Source: Rhizobium sp. ARZ01 (GTDB lineage: Bacteria > Pseudomonadota > Alphaproteobacteria > Rhizobiales > Rhizobiaceae). Taken from it: a DNA stretch of 64,000 nt. Location of the stretch: the NCBI RefSeq assembly GCF_014851675.1, contig NZ_JACVAE010000003.1:496001-560000 (forward strand). The letters are read 5' to 3'. Positions within the stretch are counted from its first letter, which is position 1. Each line of letters begins with the position of its first letter. The notes beneath the pieces were generated by a model. The model had not been told where the DNA came from. It made no database searches and saw only the letters and a list, made by a program, of their open reading frames with translations. Below, piece by piece: positions 45,002 through 51,886 of the stretch. The translations under genes were made by a program, and so were the position numbers.

Positions 45002-46144
45002 ATGGTTCGATGGTTGCCGTCCCTCCTCAGTCGACGGGGATTTCTCGGCGCTGGCCTTGTCGCCACGGCTAGCGCGGCCGCGACAGCCCGTGAGACTCTC
45101 GGCCAGCAGCCCATGCCCGCTGGCCACGCTGGCCATGGCGGCAGCTCCGCCTCCGCCGCCACCGATGCTAAGCCCAATCACGCGACCTCCCACGGCGCGA
45201 TGATCACCGTCGGCGAAGTCGACAACGCGCGCAACGGCTTCGATCCGACCGCGATGCTGACCGACTGGTACACGGGCGAGGTGTCGATGCCGCCCGACGG
45301 CCGTCGTCTGCGAACTTTCGAGGTGACAGCGGAGGAGAAGGAGATCGAGATCGCGCCCGGCGTGATGTTTCCCGCCTGGACATTCAATGGCCGCGTTCCC
45401 GGGCCTGCGCTTCGCGCCACCGAAGGTGACCGGCTGCGGATCGTCTTCAAGAACAACGGCTCGCATCCTCACTCGATGCACTTCCACGGGATTCATGCAG
45501 CGCGGATGGACGGTGTTCCGGGTGCCGGCGTCATCCAACCCGGCGAAGAATTCGTCTACGAGTTCGACGCCAAGCCGTTCGGCTGCCACCTCTATCACTG
45601 CCATGCGCTGCCGCTTGCCAGACACATGCACAAAGGCATGTACGGCATGTTCGTGGTCGATCCCGATCCCGCGCGGCATCCCGAGTTCGCCGATGTCGCC
45701 CGCTCGCGTCTGCTTGGCTCGCCGGAGAATGCCGAGTGGCAGGAACTGGCGATGGTGATGAACGCCTTCGACACTAATTTCGATGGCGAGAACGAGTTCT
45801 ACGCCTGCAACACCATCGCCCACTGTTATGCCAAGCAGCCGATCAAGGTGGCGCGTAACCGCCCGATCCGCATCTATCTGGTGAACGTAACCGAGTTCGA
45901 CCCGATCAACTCCTTCCACCTCCACGGCAACTTCCTCAACTATTTCGACACGGGTACGACGCTGACCCCGACGCTGAGGACCGTCGACCTCATCACCCAG
46001 TGCCAGGCGCAGCGAGGCATTCTCGAATTCAACTACGCCGACCAGAATCATGAGCCTGGTCTCTACATGTTCCACGCACACCAGTCGGAATTTACCGAAC
46101 TCGGCTGGATGGGCATGTTCGATGTCGTCGAGGCACTGTCATGA
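45002..46144 (+). CDS. Tat-exported two-domain multicopper oxidase
   Basis: The 380-aa product has a twin-arginine leader (LLSRRGFLGAGLVATASAAA) and a His/Gly-rich linker. Two cupredoxin domains follow. Domain 1 has HSMHFHG and HLYHCHALPLARHMHKGM, so the type 1 copper Cys-His-Met ligands are here. Domain 2 has INSFHLHGNF and MFHAHQSEFTELGWMGMF without a Cys. Two domains with type 1 copper in domain 1 resemble nitrite-reductase-like or type C two-domain oxidases. AAGGA 7 bases before ATG 45002 fixes the start. It overlaps the ZIP gene by four bases. Confidence 0.88.
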   Translation: MVRWLPSLLSRRGFLGAGLVATASAAATARETLGQQPMPAGHAGHGGSSASAATDAKPNHATSHGAMITVGEVDNARNGFDPTAMLTDWYTGEVSMPPDGRRLRTFEVTAEEKEIEIAPGVMFPAWTFNGRVPGPALRATEGDRLRIVFKNNGSHPHSMHFHGIHAARMDGVPGAGVIQPGEEFVYEFDAKPFGCHLYHCHALPLARHMHKGMYGMFVVDPDPARHPEFADVARSRLLGSPENAEWQELAMVMNAFDTNFDGENEFYACNTIAHCYAKQPIKVARNRPIRIYLVNVTEFDPINSFHLHGNFLNYFDTGTTLTPTLRTVDLITQCQAQRGILEFNYADQNHEPGLYMFHAHQSEFTELGWMGMFDVVEALS

Positions 46145-47343
46145 ACGAGCATGTGACTATCGAAGGCACTCGGCCACTTGAAATCAGAGCAAAGCGACGG
46201 AACCTGTTGTGGCTGTTTGCCCCATTCGCGGTTCTGATCGCGGTGTTCTGGTGGCTTGTGGCCGCCAACCCGCTCGCCGGCTTCAACAACGGCGCACCGC
46301 CGGTCGAGAATCTGACGGTCGAACGCACGATCCTCGACCACAACGGATTGCGCCTTCTCGTTCGCGGAGGCGGTTCGGAGGCGATGAACATCGCTCAGGT
46401 TCAGGTGGATGCGGCCTACTGGCAGTTCGATCAGACCCCGCCCGGACCGATCGCGCGCGGCAGCACCGCCTGGATTTCCGTCCCGTTCCCTTGGGTGGTT
46501 GGGGAGGCGCATAAGGTGACGCTGGTCACCAGCACGGGCGCAACGTTCGAGCACCAGATTTCCGTCGCCGTGCCGACGCCGGTCGCAACGTCCGGCACCC
46601 TGACGTCGCAGGCTCTGCTCGGTGCCTTTGTCGGCATTGTCCCGATCGTGATCGGCCTGATGTTTTATCCGGCTCTTCGGGGAGCCGGGCCGTGGATGAT
46701 GAGCTTCCTGCTGGCGATGACGGTCGGTCTGCTCGGCTTTCTGTTCATCGATACGATCGACGAGGCACTTGAGTTTGCGGCGCAATCCGCCGCGATCTTC
46801 CAGGGGTCGGCAATGGTGTTTCTCGCTGCCGCCGCAGCGTTCCTGTTGCTGATGGCCATCTCGCGCCGCGAGGGCAGGCCGAGCGGCCTGGCGCTCGCCA
46901 CCTACATCGCGCTTGGCATCGGGCTTCACAATCTCGGGGAGGGGCTTGCCATCGGCGCAGCCTTCGCAGCGGGTGCTGCCGGGCTAGGCACCTTCCTGGT
47001 TATGGGCTTCACACTGCACAACGTCACCGAAGGCATCGCCATCGCCTCACCGATCCTGAAGGAAAAACCGCCGCTCTGGCGGTTCGGCGCGCTGGCCTTG
47101 CTGGCGGGCGGACCAGCCGTCGTCGGCATCTGGCTGGGTAGCCTCACCTACGCCCCACATTGGTCGGCGCTCGCACTCGCGATGGGAGCCGGTGCAATCC
47201 TGCAGGTGATCGTGGAAGTGACGGCATCAATGGCCAGAAACCTTGAGGGACGCTTGACCGGGCTGCTTACCACACCAGTCATGGCAGGCATGGGTGTCGG
47301 CGTCGCCTTCATGTACGCGACCGCGATGTTGGTGAAGATTTAG
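46141..47343 (+). CDS. ZIP-family metal transporter with periplasmic N-terminal domain
   Basis: The 400-aa product has one N-terminal transmembrane helix (about 22-41) and about 105 residues of probable periplasmic beta-rich sequence (45-150). About eight helices of a ZIP permease follow. The paired metal-site motifs HNLGEG and HNVTEG in adjacent helices are diagnostic of ZIP. There is no His-rich cytoplasmic loop. The N-terminal domain is not part of a standard ZIP protein. It is translationally coupled to the multicopper oxidase (ATGA), so both likely handle the same metal, possibly manganese given the MntR box. Confidence 0.85.
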   Translation: MNEHVTIEGTRPLEIRAKRRNLLWLFAPFAVLIAVFWWLVAANPLAGFNNGAPPVENLTVERTILDHNGLRLLVRGGGSEAMNIAQVQVDAAYWQFDQTPPGPIARGSTAWISVPFPWVVGEAHKVTLVTSTGATFEHQISVAVPTPVATSGTLTSQALLGAFVGIVPIVIGLMFYPALRGAGPWMMSFLLAMTVGLLGFLFIDTIDEALEFAAQSAAIFQGSAMVFLAAAAAFLLLMAISRREGRPSGLALATYIALGIGLHNLGEGLAIGAAFAAGAAGLGTFLVMGFTLHNVTEGIAIASPILKEKPPLWRFGALALLAGGPAVVGIWLGSLTYAPHWSALALAMGAGAILQVIVEVTASMARNLEGRLTGLLTTPVMAGMGVGVAFMYATAMLVKI

Positions 47344-47457
47344 GCTTCGCCGATGCAAGCTGGCAGATGACTGCGCGTTTCTGCCAGCGTGGCGTCGCGC
47401 AATCATTCAGCCAGCAAGAGTCTAGCGTCGCGCCGAGCGAGCATTGACAGCGTCACG

Positions 47458-47477
47458 ATATCCATTGTGCTGGATAT
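47458..47477 (+). promoter_or_regulatory. Candidate ArsR operator
   Basis: ATATCC and GGATAT form an inverted repeat with an 8-base spacer, ending at the arsR start codon; TTGACA at 47444-47449 could be the -35 box. Autoregulation by ArsR is typical, but this regulator is itself frameshifted. Confidence 0.4.
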
Positions 47478-47815
47478 ATGGATGACAATGCAGCAATTGG
47501 TGCGCTTGCCGCACTTGCCCAGTCTACAAGGCTCGAGACATTTCGGCTTCTCGTCCGGCACGAGCCCGATGGGGTGCCTGCCGGCGAACTCGCCCGCCTT
47601 CTCGACGTTCCGCAGAATACCATGTCCGCCCACCTCGCCACCCTGTCGCGCGCGGGACTGGTGACAAGCGAACGGCAGAGCCGCTCGATCATCTATCGAG
47701 CCGACCTCCATGGACTGCGCTATTGAAAGACTGCTGCGGCGGATCGGCCGAACTCTGTGCGCCGCTGATCGCAGAACTTGCGCCTTGCTGCGGACCCGAG
47801 ATGAAGGCGTCATGA
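47478..47815 (+). pseudogene. arsR: ArsR arsenic-responsive repressor, frameshifted near its C-terminus
   Basis: The N-terminal winged helix is intact (ALAQSTRLETFRLLVRHEPDG, VPQNTMSAHLATLSRAGLV), but the frame stops after LHGLRY at 47726. The expected cysteine-rich end continues in another frame: LKDCCGGSAELCAPLIAEL, then APCCGPEM. It ends at a TGA at 47813-47815 that overlaps the next start codon. A short deletion near 47721 explains both. The truncated 82-aa form keeps DNA binding but loses the CC-rich sensing end. A sequencing error is the alternative. Confidence 0.75.
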
Positions 47816-48252
47816 ACGACATCAGGCTGGAACCGGTCCCGGGATGCGATGCCGGACTGAAGCAGGCGTTGTCGATTTCCGGTCTTCCGACCGAAGACCT
47901 TGAAGACCCGGGACGTTCGTTCTTCAGGGCGGTTACCTCCGATGGCGGCACGGATGGCTACGCTGGCATCGAAACGTGCGGCGACGCGGTCCTCCTCAGG
48001 TCAATCGTCATCTTGCCCGAACATCGGGGCAGAGGACTTGGAAAATCGCCGACCAAGGAAACGCTGAAAGCCGCCAGAGAAAGCTCGGCAGTCTACCTGG
48101 CTACGACGACCGCCGCTCCGTTCTTCGAAAACCTCGGCTTCGTTGTGGTCGAGCGTGGCGATGTGCCGACTGCCGTTCTCGCGACCCGCCAGCTTTCGGG
48201 CATTTGCCCGGCATCGGCCGCAATCATGAAACTCAGCAGACCTCCGATCTAA
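47812..48252 (+). CDS. Arsenic resistance N-acetyltransferase (ArsN2-like GNAT)
   Basis: The 146-aa product is a compact GNAT: SIVILPEHRGRGLGKSPTKETL holds the acetyl-CoA loop (RGRGLG), and AAPFFENLGFVVVERGDVP is the typical beta6-beta7 region. Together with the arsR remnant upstream and arsC remnant downstream, it fits the ArsN2 group found in ars operons. Start ATG 47812 overlaps the frameshifted arsR stop, so the two were once coupled. The real substrate is not proven. Confidence 0.8.
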   Translation: MNDIRLEPVPGCDAGLKQALSISGLPTEDLEDPGRSFFRAVTSDGGTDGYAGIETCGDAVLLRSIVILPEHRGRGLGKSPTKETLKAARESSAVYLATTTAAPFFENLGFVVVERGDVPTAVLATRQLSGICPASAAIMKLSRPPI

Positions 48253-48267
48253 CCACGGACAACGACC

Positions 48268-48447
48268 ATGACCGACAAAACCTACAATGTGCTCTTCTTG
48301 TGCACGGGCAACTCCGCTCGTTCCATTCTCGCCGAACAGCGGATTCAAAAGCTTGGAGCTCGAGCAGGCGCGATCGCGAACGGTCGCTCTTCAGGATGCC
48401 TCCATTGCGGCTGCGGTTTCCTCCCCGTCGAAAGTGGAGTTCTGTAA
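48268..48447 (+). pseudogene. arsC: Truncated ArsC arsenate reductase
   Basis: The first 25 residues match low-molecular-weight-phosphatase-type ArsC, with the P-loop FLCTGNSARSILAE (CX5R). From about base 48340 the frame loses all resemblance to the family and ends after 59 codons. No remainder of arsC is found downstream. It is therefore a 3' deletion at an unrelated junction. Confidence 0.75.
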
Positions 48448-48510
48448 TGTCGATATCGAGTTATGCCCGTATGACGCAGGACGGTGCTTTGACGGCGGGC
48501 CGGCAGTCGG

Positions 48511-48744
48511 ATGGAGAAGTTGCAAAACGGCCCGGACAAAACCAAGTATAATGCCGTACCCGGCGCCCTTGGTGATTGGTTGGGGGACGTCGACAAACGC
48601 GGATTCGAGATTGACGAGATCGCCTTGAAGGTTTCGCGTCGAACTCCCGTCGGGAGCGCCATCATGGATGCCGATCTATTCAACGACCTCTGCACGTTCG
48701 TAGACGACTATCGTCGTGGGCGTAAGGCCGGCTCCGCCCTCTGA
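48511..48744 (+). CDS. Hypothetical small protein
   Basis: The 77-aa open frame encodes a soluble protein with balanced composition (GALGDWLGDVDKRGFEIDEI, LFNDLCTFVDDYRRGRKAG). There is no membrane segment, signal peptide or known motif, and the ribosome site is weak. It sits between the arsC remnant and the intron-bearing tRNA. It may be a real gene or the tail of an inserted fragment. Confidence 0.4.
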   Translation: MEKLQNGPDKTKYNAVPGALGDWLGDVDKRGFEIDEIALKVSRRTPVGSAIMDADLFNDLCTFVDDYRRGRKAGSAL

Positions 48745-48838
48745 TCCTTGATTAGCAGACGGCACGCAAGTGCTGTCTGCTCCTCCTCGAACTATCCACC
48801 GTCGTCGATCAACTCGCAGTCATAAGAGCGCTGCAGGA

Positions 48839-49135
48839 TGGTGTCCACGAGAGGATTCGAACCTCCGACCCCAGGATTCATACCACTTCGACTTTCGTCG
48901 CCGCATGGCGTTCGTGGTCTGGACTGTCCCTTCACCGTGCGTCCGTGGACGTTTAGGTGCTGCCCATCCAGTCTCTACACCTTCCGCGAATTTCTCCGAG
49001 GCTTGGCTCGGGATTGGCATGCTGAAAGACCAGCGAAGCGTTCCCCGACTTTGAGCAGATCGATTGCGGTGTTTCCGACCGCAACCCCCAATTACTTCAG
49101 GAATCCTGTGCTCTATCCTGCTGAGCTACGTGGAC
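48839..49135 (-). tRNA. tRNA-Arg(CCT) interrupted by a group I intron
   Basis: Exon 1 (49135-49099): acceptor GTCCACG, TA, D-arm GCTC...GAGC, anticodon stem CAGGA and loop start TTCCT. Exon 2 (48878-48839): AA, TCCTG, GGGTC, T-stem GGAGG, TTCGAAT, CCTCT, acceptor CGTGGAC, A and encoded CCA. All stems pair perfectly. The break follows anticodon base T36, the position known for bacterial tRNA-Arg(CCU) group I introns. It reads AGG codons. It lies just downstream of the 5' half of a broken tRNA-Arg and may use that gene's promoter. Confidence 0.92.
48879..49098 (-). ncRNA. Group I self-splicing intron (220 nt)
   Basis: The upstream exon ends in T and the intron ends in G, the two group I boundary rules. 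The core has AAGGTGTAGAGACTGGAT and later GGGACAGTCCAGACCACGAA, matching the P7 region strands (AGACT with AGTCC) of tRNA-Arg(CCU) introns. There is no room for a homing endonuclease frame. Short bacterial group I introns of this site are known from Agrobacterium and relatives. Confidence 0.88.
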
Positions 49136-49321
49136 AAACTCTGACATTGCGCTCCGGTTCGTACCTGATGCTTTTGCTAAGATCAATACCTTCGGACGCA
49201 TCCAAACGATCCGCTGACGCATCTGCCCAACCGCCAATCTGAGAGGGACACCAGTAAAGTTACCGGTTATCCAGTGCGCCGCAGGGAATTTGCGGCAACA
49301 GGTAAAGTTTTTCCCCTGAAG
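49136..49321. other. Gap between the intron tRNA and the split tRNA 5' half
   Basis: No gene. It holds direct repeats GTAAAGTT at 49254-49261 and 49302-49309, flanking a GCCGCA/TGCGGC hairpin (49278-49296). Repeated arm-like motifs beside an insertion point recall integrase binding arms, but no recombinase is present to test that. Confidence 0.4.
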
Positions 49322-49349
49322 GCGCTCTATCCTGCTGAGCTATGGGACC
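49322..49349 (-). pseudogene. 5' part of the split tRNA-Arg(CCT)
   Basis: Minus-strand sequence: acceptor GGTCCCA, TA, D-stem GCTC, loop AGCAGGATA, GAGC, G26 and C27, after which tRNA homology stops. Its acceptor strand pairs with TGGGATT of the fragment at 43735-43790 (five Watson-Crick pairs and two terminal G-T wobbles). Confidence 0.75.
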
Positions 49350-49366
49350 ACTGACAGCACCCATAC

Positions 49367-49412
49367 AAAGCCGGCGCTTGAAGCCAAGCGATTTTCGCCG
49401 GCTTTCGCCGGC
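49367..49412. terminator. Overlapping GC-rich hairpins downstream of the M20 gene
   Basis: AAAGCCGGCG (49367-49376) pairs with CGCCGGCTTT (49396-49405). A rival 6-bp stem GCCGGC/GCCGGC with a TTTC loop lies at 49397-49412. On the minus strand the first could end M20 transcription. It also lies just upstream of the broken tRNA. Confidence 0.45.
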
Positions 49413-49467
49413 AATTCGGTGCCCGTGGGCTGGCTGCGGCGAACATCTGCAGTTCGCCGCAGAGATG

Positions 49468-50625
49468 TTACGCCGCCAACCGTGCTTCGGCCAGCTTGAC
49501 CCAATAGCTTACGCCATGCGGGATCGCGTCGTCGTTGAAGTCGTAGGCCGGATGGTGGAGGCCAGCGGTGTCGCCGTTGCCGATGAAGATGAAGGCGCCC
49601 GGACGGGCGAGCAACATATAGGCGAAGTCCTCGCCACCCATCATCGGGTTGAGTGTGTCGTTGACATTGCCAGACCCCGCGATCTCGCCTGCCACCGCCA
49701 CGGCATGTCCCGTTTCGACCTCATGATTGACCACGACCGGATAGTTGCGCTGGTAGGAGACAGTGATCTCCGCCCCGTTGGCCGTGGCGATTCCGGCGCA
49801 GACCTGGCGGATGCGGGTTTCGGCCTCCTCGCGCAGGGCGGGATTGAGCGTGCGCACGGTTCCGCCCAGTCTCGCCTCCTCGGGGATGACGTTGTGAGCA
49901 AAGCCGGCGTTGAACTTCGTTACCGAGACGACGAGCGAGGCGATGGGGTCGGTGTTGCGCGAGACGAGCGTCTGCAGCGTCGTGACGACTTGCGCGCCGA
50001 TGACGACCGGATCGATCGTGCGGTGCGGTTGCGCGGCATGGCCGCCGCGGCCCTTTACGACAATGTCGAACTCGTCTGTGGCGGCCATGATCGGGCCGCT
50101 GCGGGTGCCGAACTGGCCGACCGGCATGCCGGGCATGTTGTGCATGCCATAGACCTCTTCGATCCGGAAGCGCTCCATCATGCCGTCCTTGACCATCTCG
50201 TTGCCGCCCCCGCCGCCTTCCTCGGCCGGCTGGAAGATGACCGCGATGTTTCCGTCGAAGTTGCGGGTCTCGGCCAGGTATTTGGCGGCGCCCAGCAGCA
50301 TGGCCGTATGCCCGTCGTGGCCGCAAGCGTGCATCTTGCCCGGCACCGTCGAGGCCCAGGGCTTACCCGTCGTCTCGGTGATCGGCAGCGCGTCCATGTC
50401 GGCGCGAAGGCCGATCGTGCGACCTGCGGCTCGCCCCTTGATCAGCCCGACGACGCCGGTGCGGCCGATGCCGGTCACCTCGTCCACGCCGAATTCCTGG
50501 AGCTTGTCGGCGACGAAGGCAGCGGTCTTCTCGACCGCGAACATCGTTTCCGGATGTTGGTGGATCTGGCGGCGCCAGCCGGCGATCTCGTCCTGCAGTT
50601 CTGCGGCGCGGTTCAAAATGGGCAT
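49468..50625 (-). CDS. M20-family amidohydrolase (hippurate hydrolase-like)
   Basis: The 385-aa product is a cytoplasmic metallopeptidase/amidohydrolase. It has IHQHPE near the N-terminus, LRADMDALPI (about 72-81), and MHACGHDGHTAMLLG with metal ligands (about 97-111). QPAEEGG and a C-terminal MGGEDFAYML complete the dinuclear site of the M20D/HipO group. These proteins remove acyl groups from amino acids or amino-acid conjugates such as auxin conjugates; the substrate cannot be predicted. It marks the return to ordinary chromosomal genes after the island. Confidence 0.9.
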   Translation of the reverse strand: MPILNRAAELQDEIAGWRRQIHQHPETMFAVEKTAAFVADKLQEFGVDEVTGIGRTGVVGLIKGRAAGRTIGLRADMDALPITETTGKPWASTVPGKMHACGHDGHTAMLLGAAKYLAETRNFDGNIAVIFQPAEEGGGGGNEMVKDGMMERFRIEEVYGMHNMPGMPVGQFGTRSGPIMAATDEFDIVVKGRGGHAAQPHRTIDPVVIGAQVVTTLQTLVSRNTDPIASLVVSVTKFNAGFAHNVIPEEARLGGTVRTLNPALREEAETRIRQVCAGIATANGAEITVSYQRNYPVVVNHEVETGHAVAVAGEIAGSGNVNDTLNPMMGGEDFAYMLLARPGAFIFIGNGDTAGLHHPAYDFNDDAIPHGVSYWVKLAEARLAA

Positions 50626-50775
50626 GCGCTTTTCCTGTCACCGTTGCGGCCGAAAATCGGCCTTTCTCCAATCGAGGGCTTTGCCATCAGCATGCCATAT
50701 AGGCTAAATAGGCGGAGCGTTCGAGACAACTCCCGATTTTCCGAGGACAGGCACTTGCAGATTGCTGAACGGTTC

Positions 50776-51873
50776 ATGCGCCGCACAATGGCATGCATTG
50801 GAGCAACCACGGTACTTGCCACGACCCTGCTGGCCAACACCGCCCTGGCGGATACCGGACCGCGCCTGCTCGTCGACGTGAACACGCTGAAGGTGATCGA
50901 GCACCACGATGCCTTCCGCAAATGGTATCCTGCCTCGCTGACCAAGCTGATGACGGCCTATACGGTGTTTCGCGCGATCAAGGCGGGCGAGATCACGCTT
51001 GAAACGCCCGTGGTGATGACGAAGAACGCCGCGGCGGAGCCTCCGAGCAAGATGTACTTCAAGCCCGGTCAGTCGCTCACGCTCGACAGCGCGCTCAAGA
51101 TCATGCTGATCAAGTCGGCGAACGACGTTTCCGTGGCGATCGCGGAAGCTGTCGGCGGCTCAGAGCAGGGCTTTGTCGGCCGGATGAACGCGGAAGCGGC
51201 CCGCATCGGCATGAGTTCGTCGCACTTCATCAATCCGAACGGCCTGCCCGGCAAGGGTCAATACACGACGGCTCGCGACCTCGCTGTTCTCGCCGTGACG
51301 CTGAAGCGCGAGTTTCCGCAATACGCGCCGTACTTCGCGCTGGAAGGCTTCACCACCGGCAAAAAGCAATATCCGAACTACAACATGCTGATCGGCCGGT
51401 TTGACGGTGCCGACGGCATGAAGACAGGCTTCATCTGCGCTTCCGGCTTCAACCAGGTCTCCTCGGCCACCCGCAACGGCCGCAGCGTCGTCTCGGTCGT
51501 CCTCGGCGGGGAAAGCCTCGGCGCGCGCGCCGACGAATCGGCGCGGATGTTGCAGAAGGGACTGACGGAGCGGGGTGGCGGCCCGACGCTCGGCGGACTT
51601 GCTCCCTACGGCAACACCGGTGAGGTCGCTGACATATCCAAGGAAATCTGTAGCCAGCATGCGGCGAAGGTGCGTAGCGAAGGTCGTGACGAGGCGGGCC
51701 GCCAAAAGCTGTTGTCTCCCTTTATTCGCGAGATGAACCGGCCGCCGCGGTTCGTTTTCGCCGGCCTGATCGCCGGCGGTGCGGCGAAGGCCGGCGCGAA
51801 CGAGCAGGCGGCTGTGGGAGACGTTGGCGACGCCGCCAACGTTCCGATCCCCGTGCCGCGGCCAACCTTCTAA
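50776..51873 (+). CDS. D-alanyl-D-alanine carboxypeptidase (S11 penicillin-binding protein)
   Basis: Periplasmic enzyme that trims pentapeptide side chains of peptidoglycan. The 365-aa product has a signal peptide (ending TALA before DTGP). Its active-site motifs are SLTK (SxxK, YPASLTKLMTAY), SAN (KSANDVS) and KTG (DGMKTGF), in order. The family's C-terminal membrane anchor helix is not evident; instead there is a Gly/Ala/Pro-rich end. The start is placed at ATG 50776; a second ATG is at 50788, and upstream open sequence is antisense of the M20 gene. Confidence 0.9.
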   Translation: MRRTMACIGATTVLATTLLANTALADTGPRLLVDVNTLKVIEHHDAFRKWYPASLTKLMTAYTVFRAIKAGEITLETPVVMTKNAAAEPPSKMYFKPGQSLTLDSALKIMLIKSANDVSVAIAEAVGGSEQGFVGRMNAEAARIGMSSSHFINPNGLPGKGQYTTARDLAVLAVTLKREFPQYAPYFALEGFTTGKKQYPNYNMLIGRFDGADGMKTGFICASGFNQVSSATRNGRSVVSVVLGGESLGARADESARMLQKGLTERGGGPTLGGLAPYGNTGEVADISKEICSQHAAKVRSEGRDEAGRQKLLSPFIREMNRPPRFVFAGLIAGGAAKAGANEQAAVGDVGDAANVPIPVPRPTF

Positions 51874-51886
51874 GCAGGAATTCGCC

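Larger units (their letters stand above)
43791..49321. mobile_element. Accessory island inserted within a tRNA-Arg(CCT) gene
   Basis: The segment lies exactly between two same-strand tRNA halves that share AGAGCGC at the break. Its content is accessory and partly decayed: an M41 peptidase fragment, mntR, a multicopper oxidase, a ZIP transporter, broken arsR and arsC, arsN, and an intron-bearing tRNA-Arg(CCT). No integrase or transposase gene is left, so the class of element is unknown. The boundaries are inferred from the tRNA halves. Confidence 0.6.

Noticed and set aside
49342-50775. Long upstream extension of the D,D-carboxypeptidase gene
   Set aside because: It is antisense to the M20 amidohydrolase and precedes the signal peptide.
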